Source: Hungatella sp. (lineage in GTDB: Bacteria > Bacillota > Clostridia > Lachnospirales > Lachnospiraceae). From it: DNA of 64,000 nucleotides. This document shows, in pieces, positions 17,477 to 28,182 of this stretch. The notes under the pieces are model-generated. The model worked only from the letters and a program-made list of their open reading frames with translations, was not told where the DNA came from and did not search any database. Every line of letters begins with the position of its first letter. The stretch's first letter is position 1. The stretch spans positions 1-64,000 of the forward strand of contig WASS01000013.1 of NCBI GenBank assembly GCA_009712635.1, in the 5' to 3' direction. Position numbers and translations under genes: made by a program.

Positions 17477-17935
17477 ATGCCAAAAAACAAATTTCAAGAC
17501 GTCATTTTTACTGCTATCATGGCAGTTGTAATGGTATATGGAATGATTGTTTACAACGTCGCCCTGAATATGAGAGGGATTACAACCGGGACATTTATTG
17601 CAGCACTTCATGAATTGCCTGTCATGGCTCCAATCGCATTTATTTTGGAATATTTTGTGGTAGGGAAAATAGCAAAGATGCTTGCTTTTAAAGTGATAAG
17701 ACCGGATGACAGACCTCAATTTATTACATATGCAATATCGATCTGCATTTGCTGCATTATGTGCCCGGTTATGAGTCTGATCGCAACAATACTTTTCAAA
17801 GAGCCGGGGATGGGGACCTGGATACAGACGTGGGCAATGAATTTCCCAATGGCAATTTTATATCAGATGTTTTATTGCGGACCAGTTGTCAGACTTGTTT
17901 TTCGATTAATTTTTAAGGAAACAGAGAATATATAA
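17477..17935 (+). CDS. DUF2798 family membrane protein
   Basis: 152 aa from the ATG at 17477, with AAGGAGG eight bases upstream; the longer frame starting at 17432 lacks a site. Four hydrophobic segments are visible (VIFTAIMAVVMVYGMIVYNVAL, ELPVMAPIAFILEYFVVG, ITYAISICICCIMCPVMSLI, FPMAILYQMFYCGPVVRLVF), in the pairwise layout of DUF2798 proteins. Function of this family is unknown to me. The gene stands alone with its own terminator. Confidence 0.75.
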   Translation: MPKNKFQDVIFTAIMAVVMVYGMIVYNVALNMRGITTGTFIAALHELPVMAPIAFILEYFVVGKIAKMLAFKVIRPDDRPQFITYAISICICCIMCPVMSLIATILFKEPGMGTWIQTWAMNFPMAILYQMFYCGPVVRLVFRLIFKETENI

Positions 17936-17956
17936 TTCAGTGAAACCATTGATTGA

Positions 17957-17990
17957 AAAGCAGACAGTAATTTCACTGCCTGCTTTTTCT
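17957..17990. terminator. Bidirectional terminator between DUF2798 and GH1 genes
   Basis: AAAAGCAGACAGT and ACTGCCTGCTTTT form a stem with one mismatch and a short AATTTC loop. It is followed by T-rich sequence on both strands and sits between convergent genes. Confidence 0.75.
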
Positions 17991-18021
17991 CAATTTTATC
18001 TAAGTAGAATTCTTATGTTCT

Positions 18022-19488
<1,467 letters not shown>

Positions 19489-20346
19489 CTATCGTTGAAT
19501 TCTGTGTCCCAGGAAATCAGCCAGGCGTTCATCGGAATAGATTAAATCAACGGTCTTATATCTATGTTTATATCCTTCACCCATTGGTGATTGAAACGGT
19601 ACGTCTTCTTTGTAGTTTTCTTTCAGCTCATGATCAAAGCATTCTACTAAATCATCCAGATACTCAATTCCAATGGGAAATTTATTATGTGCGGGATAAA
19701 GGGCAGTGATACGGTCTCTGTCTTCTCCCAGACGTTTCAAGCTATTGAAGGTCTCTGAAAATGCAGCCTGTTCGTCGCTGCTTAAAAAATGCCAGATATT
19801 ATTTGCGGTCAGCTGATCTCCTGAAAAAAGTCTTCCTGTTTCCTGTTCCAGAAACATAATGTGACCATAGCTGTGACCTGGTGTGTGGAAAATCTCCACA
19901 TGCTTTCCACCCAGATCAATCACATCATGATTCAGCAGAAAATGAGGATTCAGTTTCTTGGAAATAGGCGTATTGATATAGGTGTCTTCCTCTATTGCAC
20001 CTTTTAGCTGGGGCATCTTATTGAGACGGTAAGTGAGCATCTTACTCTTAACAGTCGGATTGTCGTTCATCAGAAGTTTTCCATAGTCCAGCGGGTGAAT
20101 CCACAGATCCCCAAAGTGTCCCGCCCCTAATGCGTGATCCGGATCTCCATGGGTTACTGCCAGAATGACGGGCAGCGTTGTAATTGACTGAATAATTGGG
20201 TGAATGTCCTCATATCCATAACCACAGTCAATTAACAATGCTTTTTCTTCTCCAATCAGAAGGTAGCAATGAACGCTCTCTGTCTCGGTAATAACATATA
20301 AATCATCTGCTATTTTTTCTGTTTTATTAATTCTGGTTGAAATCAT
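19489..20346 (-). CDS. MBL-fold metallo-hydrolase in the beta-glucoside operon
   Basis: 285 aa. Metallo-beta-lactamase fold with the metal motif HGDPDHALGAGHF (a HxDxDH variant of HxHxDH), a second metal His in FHTPGHSYGH and the Asp of FSGDQL. Members cleave esters, thioesters or phosphodiesters; the substrate here is unknown. ATG start with GGAG eight bases upstream. It lies between the PTS gene and GH1. A hydrolase that opens acyl or lactone groups on the sugar or aglycone would make sense, but this is inference from position only. Confidence 0.8.
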   Translation of the reverse strand: MISTRINKTEKIADDLYVITETESVHCYLLIGEEKALLIDCGYGYEDIHPIIQSITTLPVILAVTHGDPDHALGAGHFGDLWIHPLDYGKLLMNDNPTVKSKMLTYRLNKMPQLKGAIEEDTYINTPISKKLNPHFLLNHDVIDLGGKHVEIFHTPGHSYGHIMFLEQETGRLFSGDQLTANNIWHFLSSDEQAAFSETFNSLKRLGEDRDRITALYPAHNKFPIGIEYLDDLVECFDHELKENYKEDVPFQSPMGEGYKHRYKTVDLIYSDERLADFLGHRIQR

Positions 20347-20365
20347 TCACTCATCTCCTTTGTTG

Positions 20366-20400
20366 AAAAATGCCAGTCCTGCAAAGAAACTGGCATTTTC
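20366..20400 (-). terminator. Intercistronic terminator/attenuator after the PTS gene
   Basis: AATGCCAGT at 20370-20378 and ACTGGCATT at 20390-20398 form a perfect 9-bp stem, followed on the minus strand by TTTTTC. Because it lies between the PTS and MBL genes it may lower expression of MBL and GH1 relative to the transporter. Confidence 0.75.
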
Positions 20401-20411
20401 CTTATTATTCA

Positions 20412-21823
20412 TTATGAAGCAGCTGATTCTTCTCCATATACACTGTCATCAAATCCAAGAATCCATGTTGCTGCAAAGCTCACTGCAATTGTAATAACAA
20501 CAGCTGCAACAGCAAAATAGAAATTATTCATACTTCCGTCCGGATTCATGAATATAGGCATGGTAAAGAAGGATGGTGCTCCAAAATTAAACACTTTAAC
20601 GGAAAAGATGGCACAGAATACGGCATTGGCAACGCAGGCGATCCAGGTTGCAATCAGCGGTCTCTTCATTCTTACGCAGATACCATATAATGTGGGTTCC
20701 GTAACACCTGCCAGAAATGATGTGATGGCGCAAGATGAGGCAAGTGTTCTTAAATTTTTATTTTTTGTTTTGAACAGGCAGGCCAGTGCAACGCCAAACT
20801 GGGAAAAATTCATTCCAATAAATGCTGTAAATAACATATTGTCATATCCCACTGTTGAAAACATTGTCATGACCAGCGGAATAAGTGCAAGATGCATGCC
20901 GGTTAATACAAGAAGTGGTGCGAGACTGCCGATTACTAATACAGTCGCCCAGGGTGCTGCACTGTTAACTGCTCCCATAACTGCAAGAAGAGCATCTCCT
21001 AAATAGCTTCCGACAGGTCCTGTTACACACAGCATAACAGGCATCATTATGATTACACACAACAGTGGTTTAAAAACAAACTTAATGGCTGCCGGTACTA
21101 TTTTTTCAACAAACCTCTCCACATACTTAAATACCCAGATTGTGAAAATAACAGGTATTACCGTTGATGAATAATCTACCGCTTTCACCGGCAGTCCGAA
21201 AAGATGTACGGGGCTGCCAAGGCTGGTAAACCCAATCAGAGTAGGGCTGATAAAAATAACACCAAAGAATACACTCATCATGATATCACAGCAAAATTTC
21301 TTCGCTGAAGTGTATGCCAGAAATACAGGAAGAAAATAAAGTGCTGCATTACCAAACATTTTGATGATGGTATAGGTTGTACCCTCTGTGCTGAGTCCCA
21401 GTTTTGTCATAATCACAAGGATTGCGGAAATAAGACCGCTGCACATGATCAGAGGAATCGCAGGACCAATGATTGCCGACAGCACGTTTAGAAACATGGA
21501 TAAGACACCCTGTTTCTCTGTCTTATCTCCTGCAGGTGCATTTAGCTTCTCACTCCCTGAATTATTTTCCTTTATATTAAATTTATTGATTATGATATCG
21601 TATACCTTTGCTACATCATTTCCGATTACTACCTGTACACCTCCAGCGCTTTCCACCACGCCAGTATATCCGGATTCCTTTTCAGTGCGTCTAAGTCTGC
21701 CTGATCCATACTTAATAACTGAGTACGAACTCTGGTTGCACAATGAAAGATTTTGGTAATGTTATCCGCTCCCCCAAGTCCTTTCACAATATCATCAGCT
21801 AGTGCATTATAGTTTTTTGCCAT
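20412..21823 (-). pseudogene. PTS beta-glucoside EIIBC component, broken by a 1-nt frameshift
   Basis: The gene starts at the ATG at 21821-21823 (AAGGAGGAG upstream) with a normal EIIB domain: KIFHCATRVR carries the phospho-Cys, C28. After PDIL the frame shifts: the family needs GVVESAGGVQVVIG, but the original frame reads AWWKALEVYR and stops at 21629. The missing part is intact in the next frame (20412-21743), including the linker, about ten membrane segments and the EIIC motif GVTEPTLYG. Restoring one G near 21659-21663 joins both parts into a protein of about 470 aa. There is no EIIA domain. Either a real inactivating deletion, a sequencing error, or a recoding site; no convincing slippery sequence is seen. 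Confidence 0.85.
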
Positions 21824-21904
21824 ACTAAACTCCTCCTTTTTCTCGTACATGCGTTTCCCTGATAATGTTATTATAATGTACGAAAAAACAATTGGAAATT
21901 CAAA

Positions 21905-21930
21905 CTTTTTCGTCATTAATAGCGAAAAAG
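21905..21930. promoter_or_regulatory. Inverted repeat upstream of the PTS gene
   Basis: CTTTTTCG at 21905-21912 and CGAAAAAG at 21923-21930 are perfect inverted repeats around a 10-bp spacer. The site lies between the PRD regulator stop and the PTS start, about 80 bp ahead of the PTS ATG. It could be the binding site of the PRD activator; a weak terminator for the regulator gene is the alternative. Confidence 0.4.
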
Positions 21931-21936
21931 AATGTA

Positions 21937-23718
21937 TTATGGCATACTTGCAATCTGTGCAGCGACGAAATCAAAAAATTCCACGATATCCCCATCTCCT
22001 CCAAAATGGATCAGCCAGATGGTTGTAATCTGTTTTCCACCATACTGAAATGGTCGTTCCAGCTCAATTTTGTGAAATAGATTTTTTTCACTTCTGTTAT
22101 GTGAAATGATATAAAGGACTTTACTCCCAATACTTTCAACGGTTGTAACTTTTTCTTCAAATGGAATACCCACATTCTCAAGCAGTTCTTTTATGCTGTT
22201 ACATTCACCAGATACCTTTATTTTATATCCTGGTTTCAAATATTTATCGATCTGGAGCTTCATTCTGCCTATCTTCCATTCCGCCAGCATCTCCTCCGTC
22301 TTTTTCTTTAACTGACTGAGCTGATGATTGTTAATGAACAGATCGACATAAAAAAATCTCTTATCGACCAGAGCCAGTTCCCTTTCTGTTGTCAGCAAAA
22401 GTTGTGTTTCTCCTTTGTACTTGCTTCTCTTATTTTCGAATAAATACATTGGAATTGCAGTAATGGTTCCGATCTGTTCACCATTGCTTTTCTTTAGCTT
22501 ATTTTCCAGATTATATATACTGCTTGCACTATTGTCACTGACTAGCAGCACATCTATTTTTTTACGCTCTGATTCAACAGCTGTTGCAAGATAGAGGATG
22601 AGATATCCCAATTCTGCATCTGGGATATCAATATTCAGTGACTGGCAAAGGCATGTTTTTAACAGATGCAATTCCATGGGATAATGGGATAACAGATCCT
22701 TGGTGTAATTGCCAACATTGGTTCTGCCGCTTCGGATTCTTCTGATCATTCGTTCCACGTGATCCGTCATGGCAGCTTTTAAATCTTTACTGATTTTTAT
22801 TTTATATCCGGTTTCAGCAGCCACCTGGTGTATAAATTCGTCAATGTTTCTCCCAATGTCAGCATTTGCTATGGGATTTTTGCAGACGATATTAAGTTCC
22901 TGAATCCGTCCTTCCATGGACTGCTTTTCCGCTTCACTGAACAAATAGTTAAATTCTGTTTTCACCTGATCAACGATTTCATTGGTAATGTCAGAAAGCA
23001 GGAGGCTGTCACATGGCATATCTTCTTCAAAACCCATTCTTGACCTTGCGATGGAAATGAGAAGATACAAAGCAAAGTCAGAATAGGCCTCTCCGCTTAC
23101 GATAAAATCAAATTTAGTAAAAATTCTTCCTATTATTGATTCCATCTTTTTCTGATCCTCAAAAATCATTTTCATAACTTCAGTGGTTTGAAAGTAATCG
23201 CAGCTGCCTGTGATCGTTTTCATGCAAAGTATTCGTTTCGTATTTTCCGGCGCGTCCAGACGAATCCCTTTATTGCTTGATATTTTCAGAACAGCACCTG
23301 CATTTCTTGCAACAATGCGCTTCACCTGCGGGATATCTGCACTTACGGATGATTTGGAATAAAACAGCCGATCTGCTATCGTCCCGATACTGATGTAATC
23401 TTTTTCAAACAGCAGCAGCATCAGGATATGCTTGGAATGTATATACTTATCTTTACTGGCTTTCTTACGCATGGTTTCGTTAAGGATGTATTGCAGTGTG
23501 CTCTGATCATCCTTCAGCCGATAGCCAAGTCTGTTATTGGAAATAATTCCAGGCTCGCCAGACAAATTGTTTTGAGATATAACACTGTTGATATTTTTGA
23601 TCTCATTTTGTAAGGTACGATTGCTGGCACCAATCATTTCTGCAAGAACCGAACCTTGTACCCAGGAATCTACCCCGGATAGAAAAGCCAGGATCTGACA
23701 CTGTCGTTCTGTGAACAT
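21937..23718 (-). CDS. PRD-containing transcription regulator (BglG/MtlR/LicR type)
   Basis: 593 aa from the ATG at 23716-23718, with GAGGTGA upstream. Order: N-terminal HTH (MFTERQCQILAFLSGVDSWVQGSVLAEMIGASNRTLQNEIKNIN), a second Mga/HTH-like region (SIGTIADRLFYSKSSVSADI), two PRD-like helical domains (about 195-290 and 300-400) and a C-terminal EIIB-like fold (IDVLLVSDNSASSIYNLENKL). Expected PRD histidines are only partly present (DHVERMI has one; others are replaced by Tyr or Leu). The double DNA-binding region marks it as a transcription activator rather than an RNA antiterminator. Its target is most likely the PTS-MBL-GH1 unit downstream. Confidence 0.85.
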   Translation of the reverse strand: MFTERQCQILAFLSGVDSWVQGSVLAEMIGASNRTLQNEIKNINSVISQNNLSGEPGIISNNRLGYRLKDDQSTLQYILNETMRKKASKDKYIHSKHILMLLLFEKDYISIGTIADRLFYSKSSVSADIPQVKRIVARNAGAVLKISSNKGIRLDAPENTKRILCMKTITGSCDYFQTTEVMKMIFEDQKKMESIIGRIFTKFDFIVSGEAYSDFALYLLISIARSRMGFEEDMPCDSLLLSDITNEIVDQVKTEFNYLFSEAEKQSMEGRIQELNIVCKNPIANADIGRNIDEFIHQVAAETGYKIKISKDLKAAMTDHVERMIRRIRSGRTNVGNYTKDLLSHYPMELHLLKTCLCQSLNIDIPDAELGYLILYLATAVESERKKIDVLLVSDNSASSIYNLENKLKKSNGEQIGTITAIPMYLFENKRSKYKGETQLLLTTERELALVDKRFFYVDLFINNHQLSQLKKKTEEMLAEWKIGRMKLQIDKYLKPGYKIKVSGECNSIKELLENVGIPFEEKVTTVESIGSKVLYIISHNRSEKNLFHKIELERPFQYGGKQITTIWLIHFGGDGDIVEFFDFVAAQIASMP

Positions 23719-23771
23719 GGATTTCACCTCTTTTCGGTAAGATGCTTGATGGCTATCATTATAAATTGAAA

Positions 23772-23793
23772 ACGGAGGCTTTCATACCTCCGT
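23772..23793 (-). terminator. Terminator after the DUF2809 gene
   Basis: ACGGAGG and CCTCCGT form a perfect 7-bp stem with an 8-base loop, followed on the minus strand by TTTTC. It would end the gene train that starts near 30.8 kb. Confidence 0.6.
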
Positions 23794-23858
23794 GATTTTC
23801 TTGAAATTGATATACTGATTATTTTTACACTAATTTAAATACTTCCTATAAAGAAAGA

Positions 23859-23888
23859 ATCTTATACGCAATACTGCATCGTTTTTTG
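23859..23888. repeat. Flanking 30-bp sequence, copy B
   Basis: This 30-mer matches 30935-30964 at 25 of 30 positions in the same orientation. On the minus strand both copies read AHxKKRCS in one frame and then meet a stop codon a few codons later, and most differences fall at third codon positions. Copy B reads AHIKKRCSIAYKILSL-stop, preceded closely by a stop codon. It looks like a decayed piece of a once-coding sequence. The two copies bracket the 24.0-30.8 kb operon. Confidence 0.5.
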
Positions 23889-24010
23889 ATGTGAGCTATT
23901 CAATAGTTATTCCTTGCTCTAACCCAACAGAGCTTCCAAAGTTATATTATTTCGCCCATGACCCACCTAGATCGGCCTTATGTAGTATATAATCTGATAT
24001 TCAGTCATAT

Positions 24011-24409
24011 TTAAAGTGTACTTCTGCTTTTTATCCTCTCCAATGCTTCAAGCAGCATACACCCAACACCATAACATGCAATATCCTTTATATCAAACAC
24101 CGAACCTATTACGATTCGTAAAAACCTGTTATCTTCCAGCCCAAGTACGTGTACTAATTTGAAATATTGCAACACCTCTACTCCTGCTGCAAATAAGAAT
24201 ACATACAATGGAAGTAATCTGCATTTTTCTGGTATAAAGATCCTCGTGAAGCTATACACTAAAATTACTACCAACATATCTCCTACATATGGACGTATAA
24301 AAGAATCATGTACATATAACGCAATTATCACTTCTATAAGCAGGAGCAATACAAATGCAATCCCATACTTAATTCTTAACTGATTTCTTTTTGCCTTTTG
24401 TAAGCTCAT
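24011..24409 (-). CDS. DUF2809 family membrane protein
   Basis: 132 aa from the ATG at 24407-24409 (GGAGAGAGTT upstream). Four hydrophobic segments: FVLLLLIEVIIALYV, VGDMLVVILVYSFTRIF, LLPLYVFLFAAGVEVLQYF and IACYGVGCMLLEAL, with the conserved VEVLQYFKLVHVLGL and SVFDIKDIACY of DUF2809. The function of the family is not known to me. It overlaps the end of the MmcQ/YjbR gene by about 40 bases and so ends the gene train. It may be a passenger rather than part of a defence function. Confidence 0.75.
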   Translation of the reverse strand: MSLQKAKRNQLRIKYGIAFVLLLLIEVIIALYVHDSFIRPYVGDMLVVILVYSFTRIFIPEKCRLLPLYVFLFAAGVEVLQYFKLVHVLGLEDNRFLRIVIGSVFDIKDIACYGVGCMLLEALERIKSRSTL

Positions 24410-24728
24410 AACTCTCTCCAATCATTCTGATAATATCTTTATCTGGAATTGTGCCATCAAGAATTATGGAATTCCAATGTTCTTTATTCTGATGATATGC
24501 CGGTATTACAGAAGTAAATGTGCTTCTCCAGAAATCTCTCCACTCTGGGTCACATTTGACGTTTATCCAGATACTGCCTTCCCTCTCATAGATCCAGGCA
24601 AATGCTTTTTTATTGGTCTTATGGCGGATTAAGGTCCAGTTTGCATCGTGAAATGGATAGTCCTCATAGACCTCTTTTAATTTCATGCATAAATTTATTA
24701 CTTCTGAACGTTCTTTCAAAATCATCAC
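24369..24728 (-). CDS. MmcQ/YjbR family protein
   Basis: 119 aa. The family pattern of a small alpha/beta CyaY-like fold is visible: YEDYPFHDANWTLIRHKTNKKAFAWIYEREGSIWINVKCDPEWRDFWRSTFTSVIPAYHQNKEHWNSIILDGTIPDKDI. Members are often described as DNA-binding, but no biochemical role is firm. It follows the Nudix gene by 29 bp and overlaps the DUF2809 gene. Membership of the same transcript is likely from spacing. Confidence 0.78.
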   Translation of the reverse strand: MMILKERSEVINLCMKLKEVYEDYPFHDANWTLIRHKTNKKAFAWIYEREGSIWINVKCDPEWRDFWRSTFTSVIPAYHQNKEHWNSIILDGTIPDKDIIRMIGESYELTKGKKKSVKN

Positions 24729-24757
24729 CCACTTTATACTATTATAGATATGACTAT

Positions 24758-25159
24758 CTATAAAGACATACGGATTTTATCTACTAGAGTTATATCCGCA
24801 GGTAACCAGCCCACAGAATTCATTTCTTCCTTGGTCAACCATTTTGCATCCTCATGCTCTTTTAAAACCAGATCCCCTGCAACAATTTCTGACCAGAAAC
24901 AATCCATAGACAGATGAAATGTAGGATAATCATATTCAATGGTATGAATCAACTCTCCTACTGAAATCTCTGTTTCTAATTCTTCCTTTATCTCTCTTAC
25001 CAGTGCCTCTTGAGGAGTCTCACCATCTTCAATTTTTCCACCAGGAAATTCCCAACCACCTTTTAAATCGCCATAACCTCGCTGAGTGGCAAAAATAATT
25101 GGTTCTCCCTTTACATTAACATCCTTAATCACTGCAGCTACTACTCTAACTATTTTCAT
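24758..25159 (-). CDS. Nudix (MutT-like) nucleoside triphosphate pyrophosphohydrolase
   Basis: 133 aa. The Nudix box is clear at residues 40-62: GGKIEDGETPQEALVREIKEEL, with the metal-binding REIKEEL. The tail (SMDCFWSEIVAGDLVLKEHEDAKWLTKEEM) is typical of 8-oxo-dGTP or CTP/5-methyl-dCTP pyrophosphohydrolases. It removes pyrophosphate from nucleotide triphosphates, usually damaged or modified ones. Its start overlaps the helicase stop by four bases (ATGA), so the two are translated together, which suggests a joint function rather than simple housekeeping. Confidence 0.88.
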   Translation of the reverse strand: MKIVRVVAAVIKDVNVKGEPIIFATQRGYGDLKGGWEFPGGKIEDGETPQEALVREIKEELETEISVGELIHTIEYDYPTFHLSMDCFWSEIVAGDLVLKEHEDAKWLTKEEMNSVGWLPADITLVDKIRMSL

Positions 25160-28100
25160 CCTGCCATCACTTCCTCTTTCTTAATATTACTTTGCAAATA
25201 ACGCAAAAGATCCTCTCTAACCGCATGATGCATCTTCATTTGAAACTTTGCAATATCACGTTCTTTTCCATAATTATCGTTCTTGCGAGCTGGTTTAGCC
25301 TCTATTACTTCAAACTGTCCTACATAATAGAAGTCTGTTTCTGCATCACTTTTCTTAACTAAAAGATGTTTTCTCTGTGCTGTCATCACATCCGCTACAT
25401 AAGAACTATTAATTCCTCTTCCTATCTGAGAATCCCATCGAAATATCATATTATCTTCAAAGGCATCAGCATAATCCGGTTTTCCATCAACATAATTTTT
25501 ATCATCAGAACTTTCTTCTTTATGATATGTCACAAAAATAAACACATCTTCATTTATTCGCTTCATACCATACATAATTGAGGATAAATCCTTACCACAA
25601 TTCATTAAAAGGCTCACATCACGCCTAGAATATTTTTCATACAAAACAAATGGTGTGCCATTTTCCTGATTAATTAAATACCTTTCTTTATATCTTCTAA
25701 GTCCTACTTGAATAATATCATTGACCTGTTTGTAGAATTCCATATGGAGAAGACGGTCCGTAAAACCCTTAAGCCTTTGTAATGTTCTCTTTGCACCATA
25801 ATTAACAATATCAATATGGCAGTATTTTTTGTACTCCTCTTCTTTGCTTACAAATTTTCCTTGTAGAACTTCTATCGCATTATTAAAAGAGGTTAAGTCA
25901 AGCTCATACCCGTAAGTATACTGAAACTCCTGTTTTATCTGATCAACATAGATTACTTCATGGTTTAAAAAGCACTTTAATATTTCAAGTTCATATGGTC
26001 TTGTTCCACTCAGTATCGTTTTCGACAAATACTCTAAGGTAATCAATTCCTGTTCTGATATCCTCTCCATATAAAGTTCTTTCTCTACTGACACTAAGAA
26101 ACTTTGATAGGTCTTATATTCTCTGATAATTATAAGTGGATCTGTTTCTGCATTTTCGTAAAAATCTAAAAGATATGGAACTCTACCTAATCGATTCTTC
26201 AAAGAAAAATAGCTTTCTTTGATAATCGATTTGATCCCTTTAATCTTATCAATTGACAAAAAAATCTTTTCTTTAGCAATCTCGTCAAAATGAATCGTAG
26301 AAGCACCCGGTATCGTACTGTTTCCACTAATAATGTATTTGCGAATCGTGTCTGGATTATAAGAACGATCTCCTGATAATGCGACTGGAATCATAAAGTT
26401 GTTATTATAATTACCAATAAAATCTAGAATTACAACATACTCTTTTCCTTCTGCTTTCCTAAGACCTCTTCCCAGCTGCTGAATAAATACAATTGGCGAC
26501 TGTGTAGGTCGAAGCATAATTACCTGATTAACTTCTATGATATCTACACCTTCGTTTAAAATTTCTACTGAAAATATGTAATCCAAGGGTTGCCTGTTTT
26601 CAAAATCATCATCTTCATCTATGGCCAATCTCTCAAATGCTTCTTGCCGTTCCTCCTCAGAGGAATTGCCATTCAAGGCGATTGTTCTATATAATTTACC
26701 ATTTGACGGATTAATAATCTGATTAAATTTCGCTGATAATTCTTCAGACTCGTCTATTCGACCACAAAATATTAATCCCTTTACTCTATCGCCACTATAT
26801 CCGTAATAATTAGCCTGCTCAATAATATGACGTACTCGTTCAGCCCCTGTTAATTGATTAAAATCTCTTTCGGAAATGTTTTTGGCTTTAATCTTCTTAT
26901 CATCCATCATTGAAATATCACTGATACCAAAATAATGAAATGGACAGAGCATATTTTCTTCCATAGCCTGCTGAAGACGAATCTCATAAGCTATTTGGTA
27001 ATTAAAAATTTCATAAATATTCTTCTCTGCAATATTATCATTTCGGGTATCAGGGGTTGCCGTCATACCGAGCCAAAGCATGGGTTTGAAATAATTCATT
27101 ACTTTTTGATAAGTATCCGCAGAGATATGATGTGCTTCATCTAGTATAATACAATCAAACTCATCATAATTATATTTAAATAAATGTTCATCTCTGTTCA
27201 GAGTCTGTACTGTTGCAAATACAAAATCACAATCATATTCATGATATCCAGCCCCAACTAAACCCATTGAGACTGACTTATCAAATACCTTTTGATAAGA
27301 TTTCCTGGACTGACGCGCAAGCTGCCCTCTATGAACTAAAAATAATACTCTTTTAAATGCAAGCTCACGCATTGCAAATGCTGAAGCATAAGTTTTTCCT
27401 GTTCCCGTTGCTGAAATCAGAAGTGCTCTTTCTTTACCAGCACCTAATATTTTTCTAAGATTTGTAATAAATCCTACCTGCATACTATTGGGCTGTAATC
27501 TGTATTTTTCAATAGATGGAACCTCGTCTTGCTTGGCAATCTTACGTTGGTGCTTAATGAAATTATATCGTTCTTCATAATTTTCATAAAATTCATCGAA
27601 CTTAAGTGAATATCTGGAGTCCCAAAGTTCATAGAATTCTCCAATAATCTCCTGCGCCATCTCTCCCTGCTCAGTAGAAATAACTCTTGTATTCCATTCT
27701 CTATTAATTGTTAATGCTGCGCTTGTAATATTGGAACTACCAATTATAATCCGATAGATTTCTTCCTTTTTAAATATATATCCCTTCGTATGAAATCCTT
27801 TATCAGCGACTTCTACATCAAACATTTTAAGAGTTATGTTTTTAAGTTCATTTAACTTTTTTAGTGCTTTAGGTTCACTAAAATTTAAATAATTGGTTGT
27901 TAGAATCTCTCCAGGAATGCTTTTCTTCTCAAGTTCTTTCAACGTCTGAAGAAGGGGAGTAATCCCCCCCATTGTTATAAAAGCAACACTTATTTGAAAC
28001 TGATCACATGTTAAAAGTTCATTCTCTATAGTCGATAGTACTTTTTTACCTACTTTATGATTATTTGAAACAAACTGAGGCTTGTAAGCCAGATTAGATG

Positions 28101-28167
28101 AAAACGTACTATCAACATATGCCGTTTCAAACCCATTCCTAATTTCAGCCAATTTTTCTTTTGTCAT
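25156..28167 (-). CDS. PLD nuclease - DEAH helicase - DUF3427 fusion protein
   Basis: 1003 aa. Residues 30-200 are a phospholipase D-type nuclease domain with H126-x-K128 in FHTKGYIF and GSSN at 143-146. Residues 225-620 are a superfamily 2 helicase: Walker A GTGKT at 255-259, DEAH at 343-346, motif III GMTATP, and motif VI QQLGRGLRKAEG. From about 640 to the end is the DUF3427 region, with YEKYSRRDVSLLMN and FEVIEAKPARKNDNYGKERDI, which reads like a target-recognition or nuclease-like domain. This combination occurs in putative restriction or repair helicases. It is preceded by an HNH gene (15 bp gap) and followed by an overlapping Nudix gene. The DNA is visibly AT-rich compared with the dnaE region. 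Confidence 0.88.
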   Translation of the reverse strand: MTKEKLAEIRNGFETAYVDSTFSSNLAYKPQFVSNNHKVGKKVLSTIENELLTCDQFQISVAFITMGGITPLLQTLKELEKKSIPGEILTTNYLNFSEPKALKKLNELKNITLKMFDVEVADKGFHTKGYIFKKEEIYRIIIGSSNITSAALTINREWNTRVISTEQGEMAQEIIGEFYELWDSRYSLKFDEFYENYEERYNFIKHQRKIAKQDEVPSIEKYRLQPNSMQVGFITNLRKILGAGKERALLISATGTGKTYASAFAMRELAFKRVLFLVHRGQLARQSRKSYQKVFDKSVSMGLVGAGYHEYDCDFVFATVQTLNRDEHLFKYNYDEFDCIILDEAHHISADTYQKVMNYFKPMLWLGMTATPDTRNDNIAEKNIYEIFNYQIAYEIRLQQAMEENMLCPFHYFGISDISMMDDKKIKAKNISERDFNQLTGAERVRHIIEQANYYGYSGDRVKGLIFCGRIDESEELSAKFNQIINPSNGKLYRTIALNGNSSEEERQEAFERLAIDEDDDFENRQPLDYIFSVEILNEGVDIIEVNQVIMLRPTQSPIVFIQQLGRGLRKAEGKEYVVILDFIGNYNNNFMIPVALSGDRSYNPDTIRKYIISGNSTIPGASTIHFDEIAKEKIFLSIDKIKGIKSIIKESYFSLKNRLGRVPYLLDFYENAETDPLIIIREYKTYQSFLVSVEKELYMERISEQELITLEYLSKTILSGTRPYELEILKCFLNHEVIYVDQIKQEFQYTYGYELDLTSFNNAIEVLQGKFVSKEEEYKKYCHIDIVNYGAKRTLQRLKGFTDRLLHMEFYKQVNDIIQVGLRRYKERYLINQENGTPFVLYEKYSRRDVSLLMNCGKDLSSIMYGMKRINEDVFIFVTYHKEESSDDKNYVDGKPDYADAFEDNMIFRWDSQIGRGINSSYVADVMTAQRKHLLVKKSDAETDFYYVGQFEVIEAKPARKNDNYGKERDIAKFQMKMHHAVREDLLRYLQSNIKKEEVMAG

Positions 28168-28182
28168 GTACCCATTCCCCTT

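Noticed and set aside
17360-17719. 119-codon minus-strand open frame over the DUF2798 gene
   Set aside because: The plus-strand gene has an AAGGAGG site and clear membrane helices; the minus frame has neither.
21629-21743. Programmed frameshift in the PTS gene
   Set aside because: No slippery heptamer with downstream structure is seen near 21660 and the family does not use recoding, so deletion or sequencing error is preferred.
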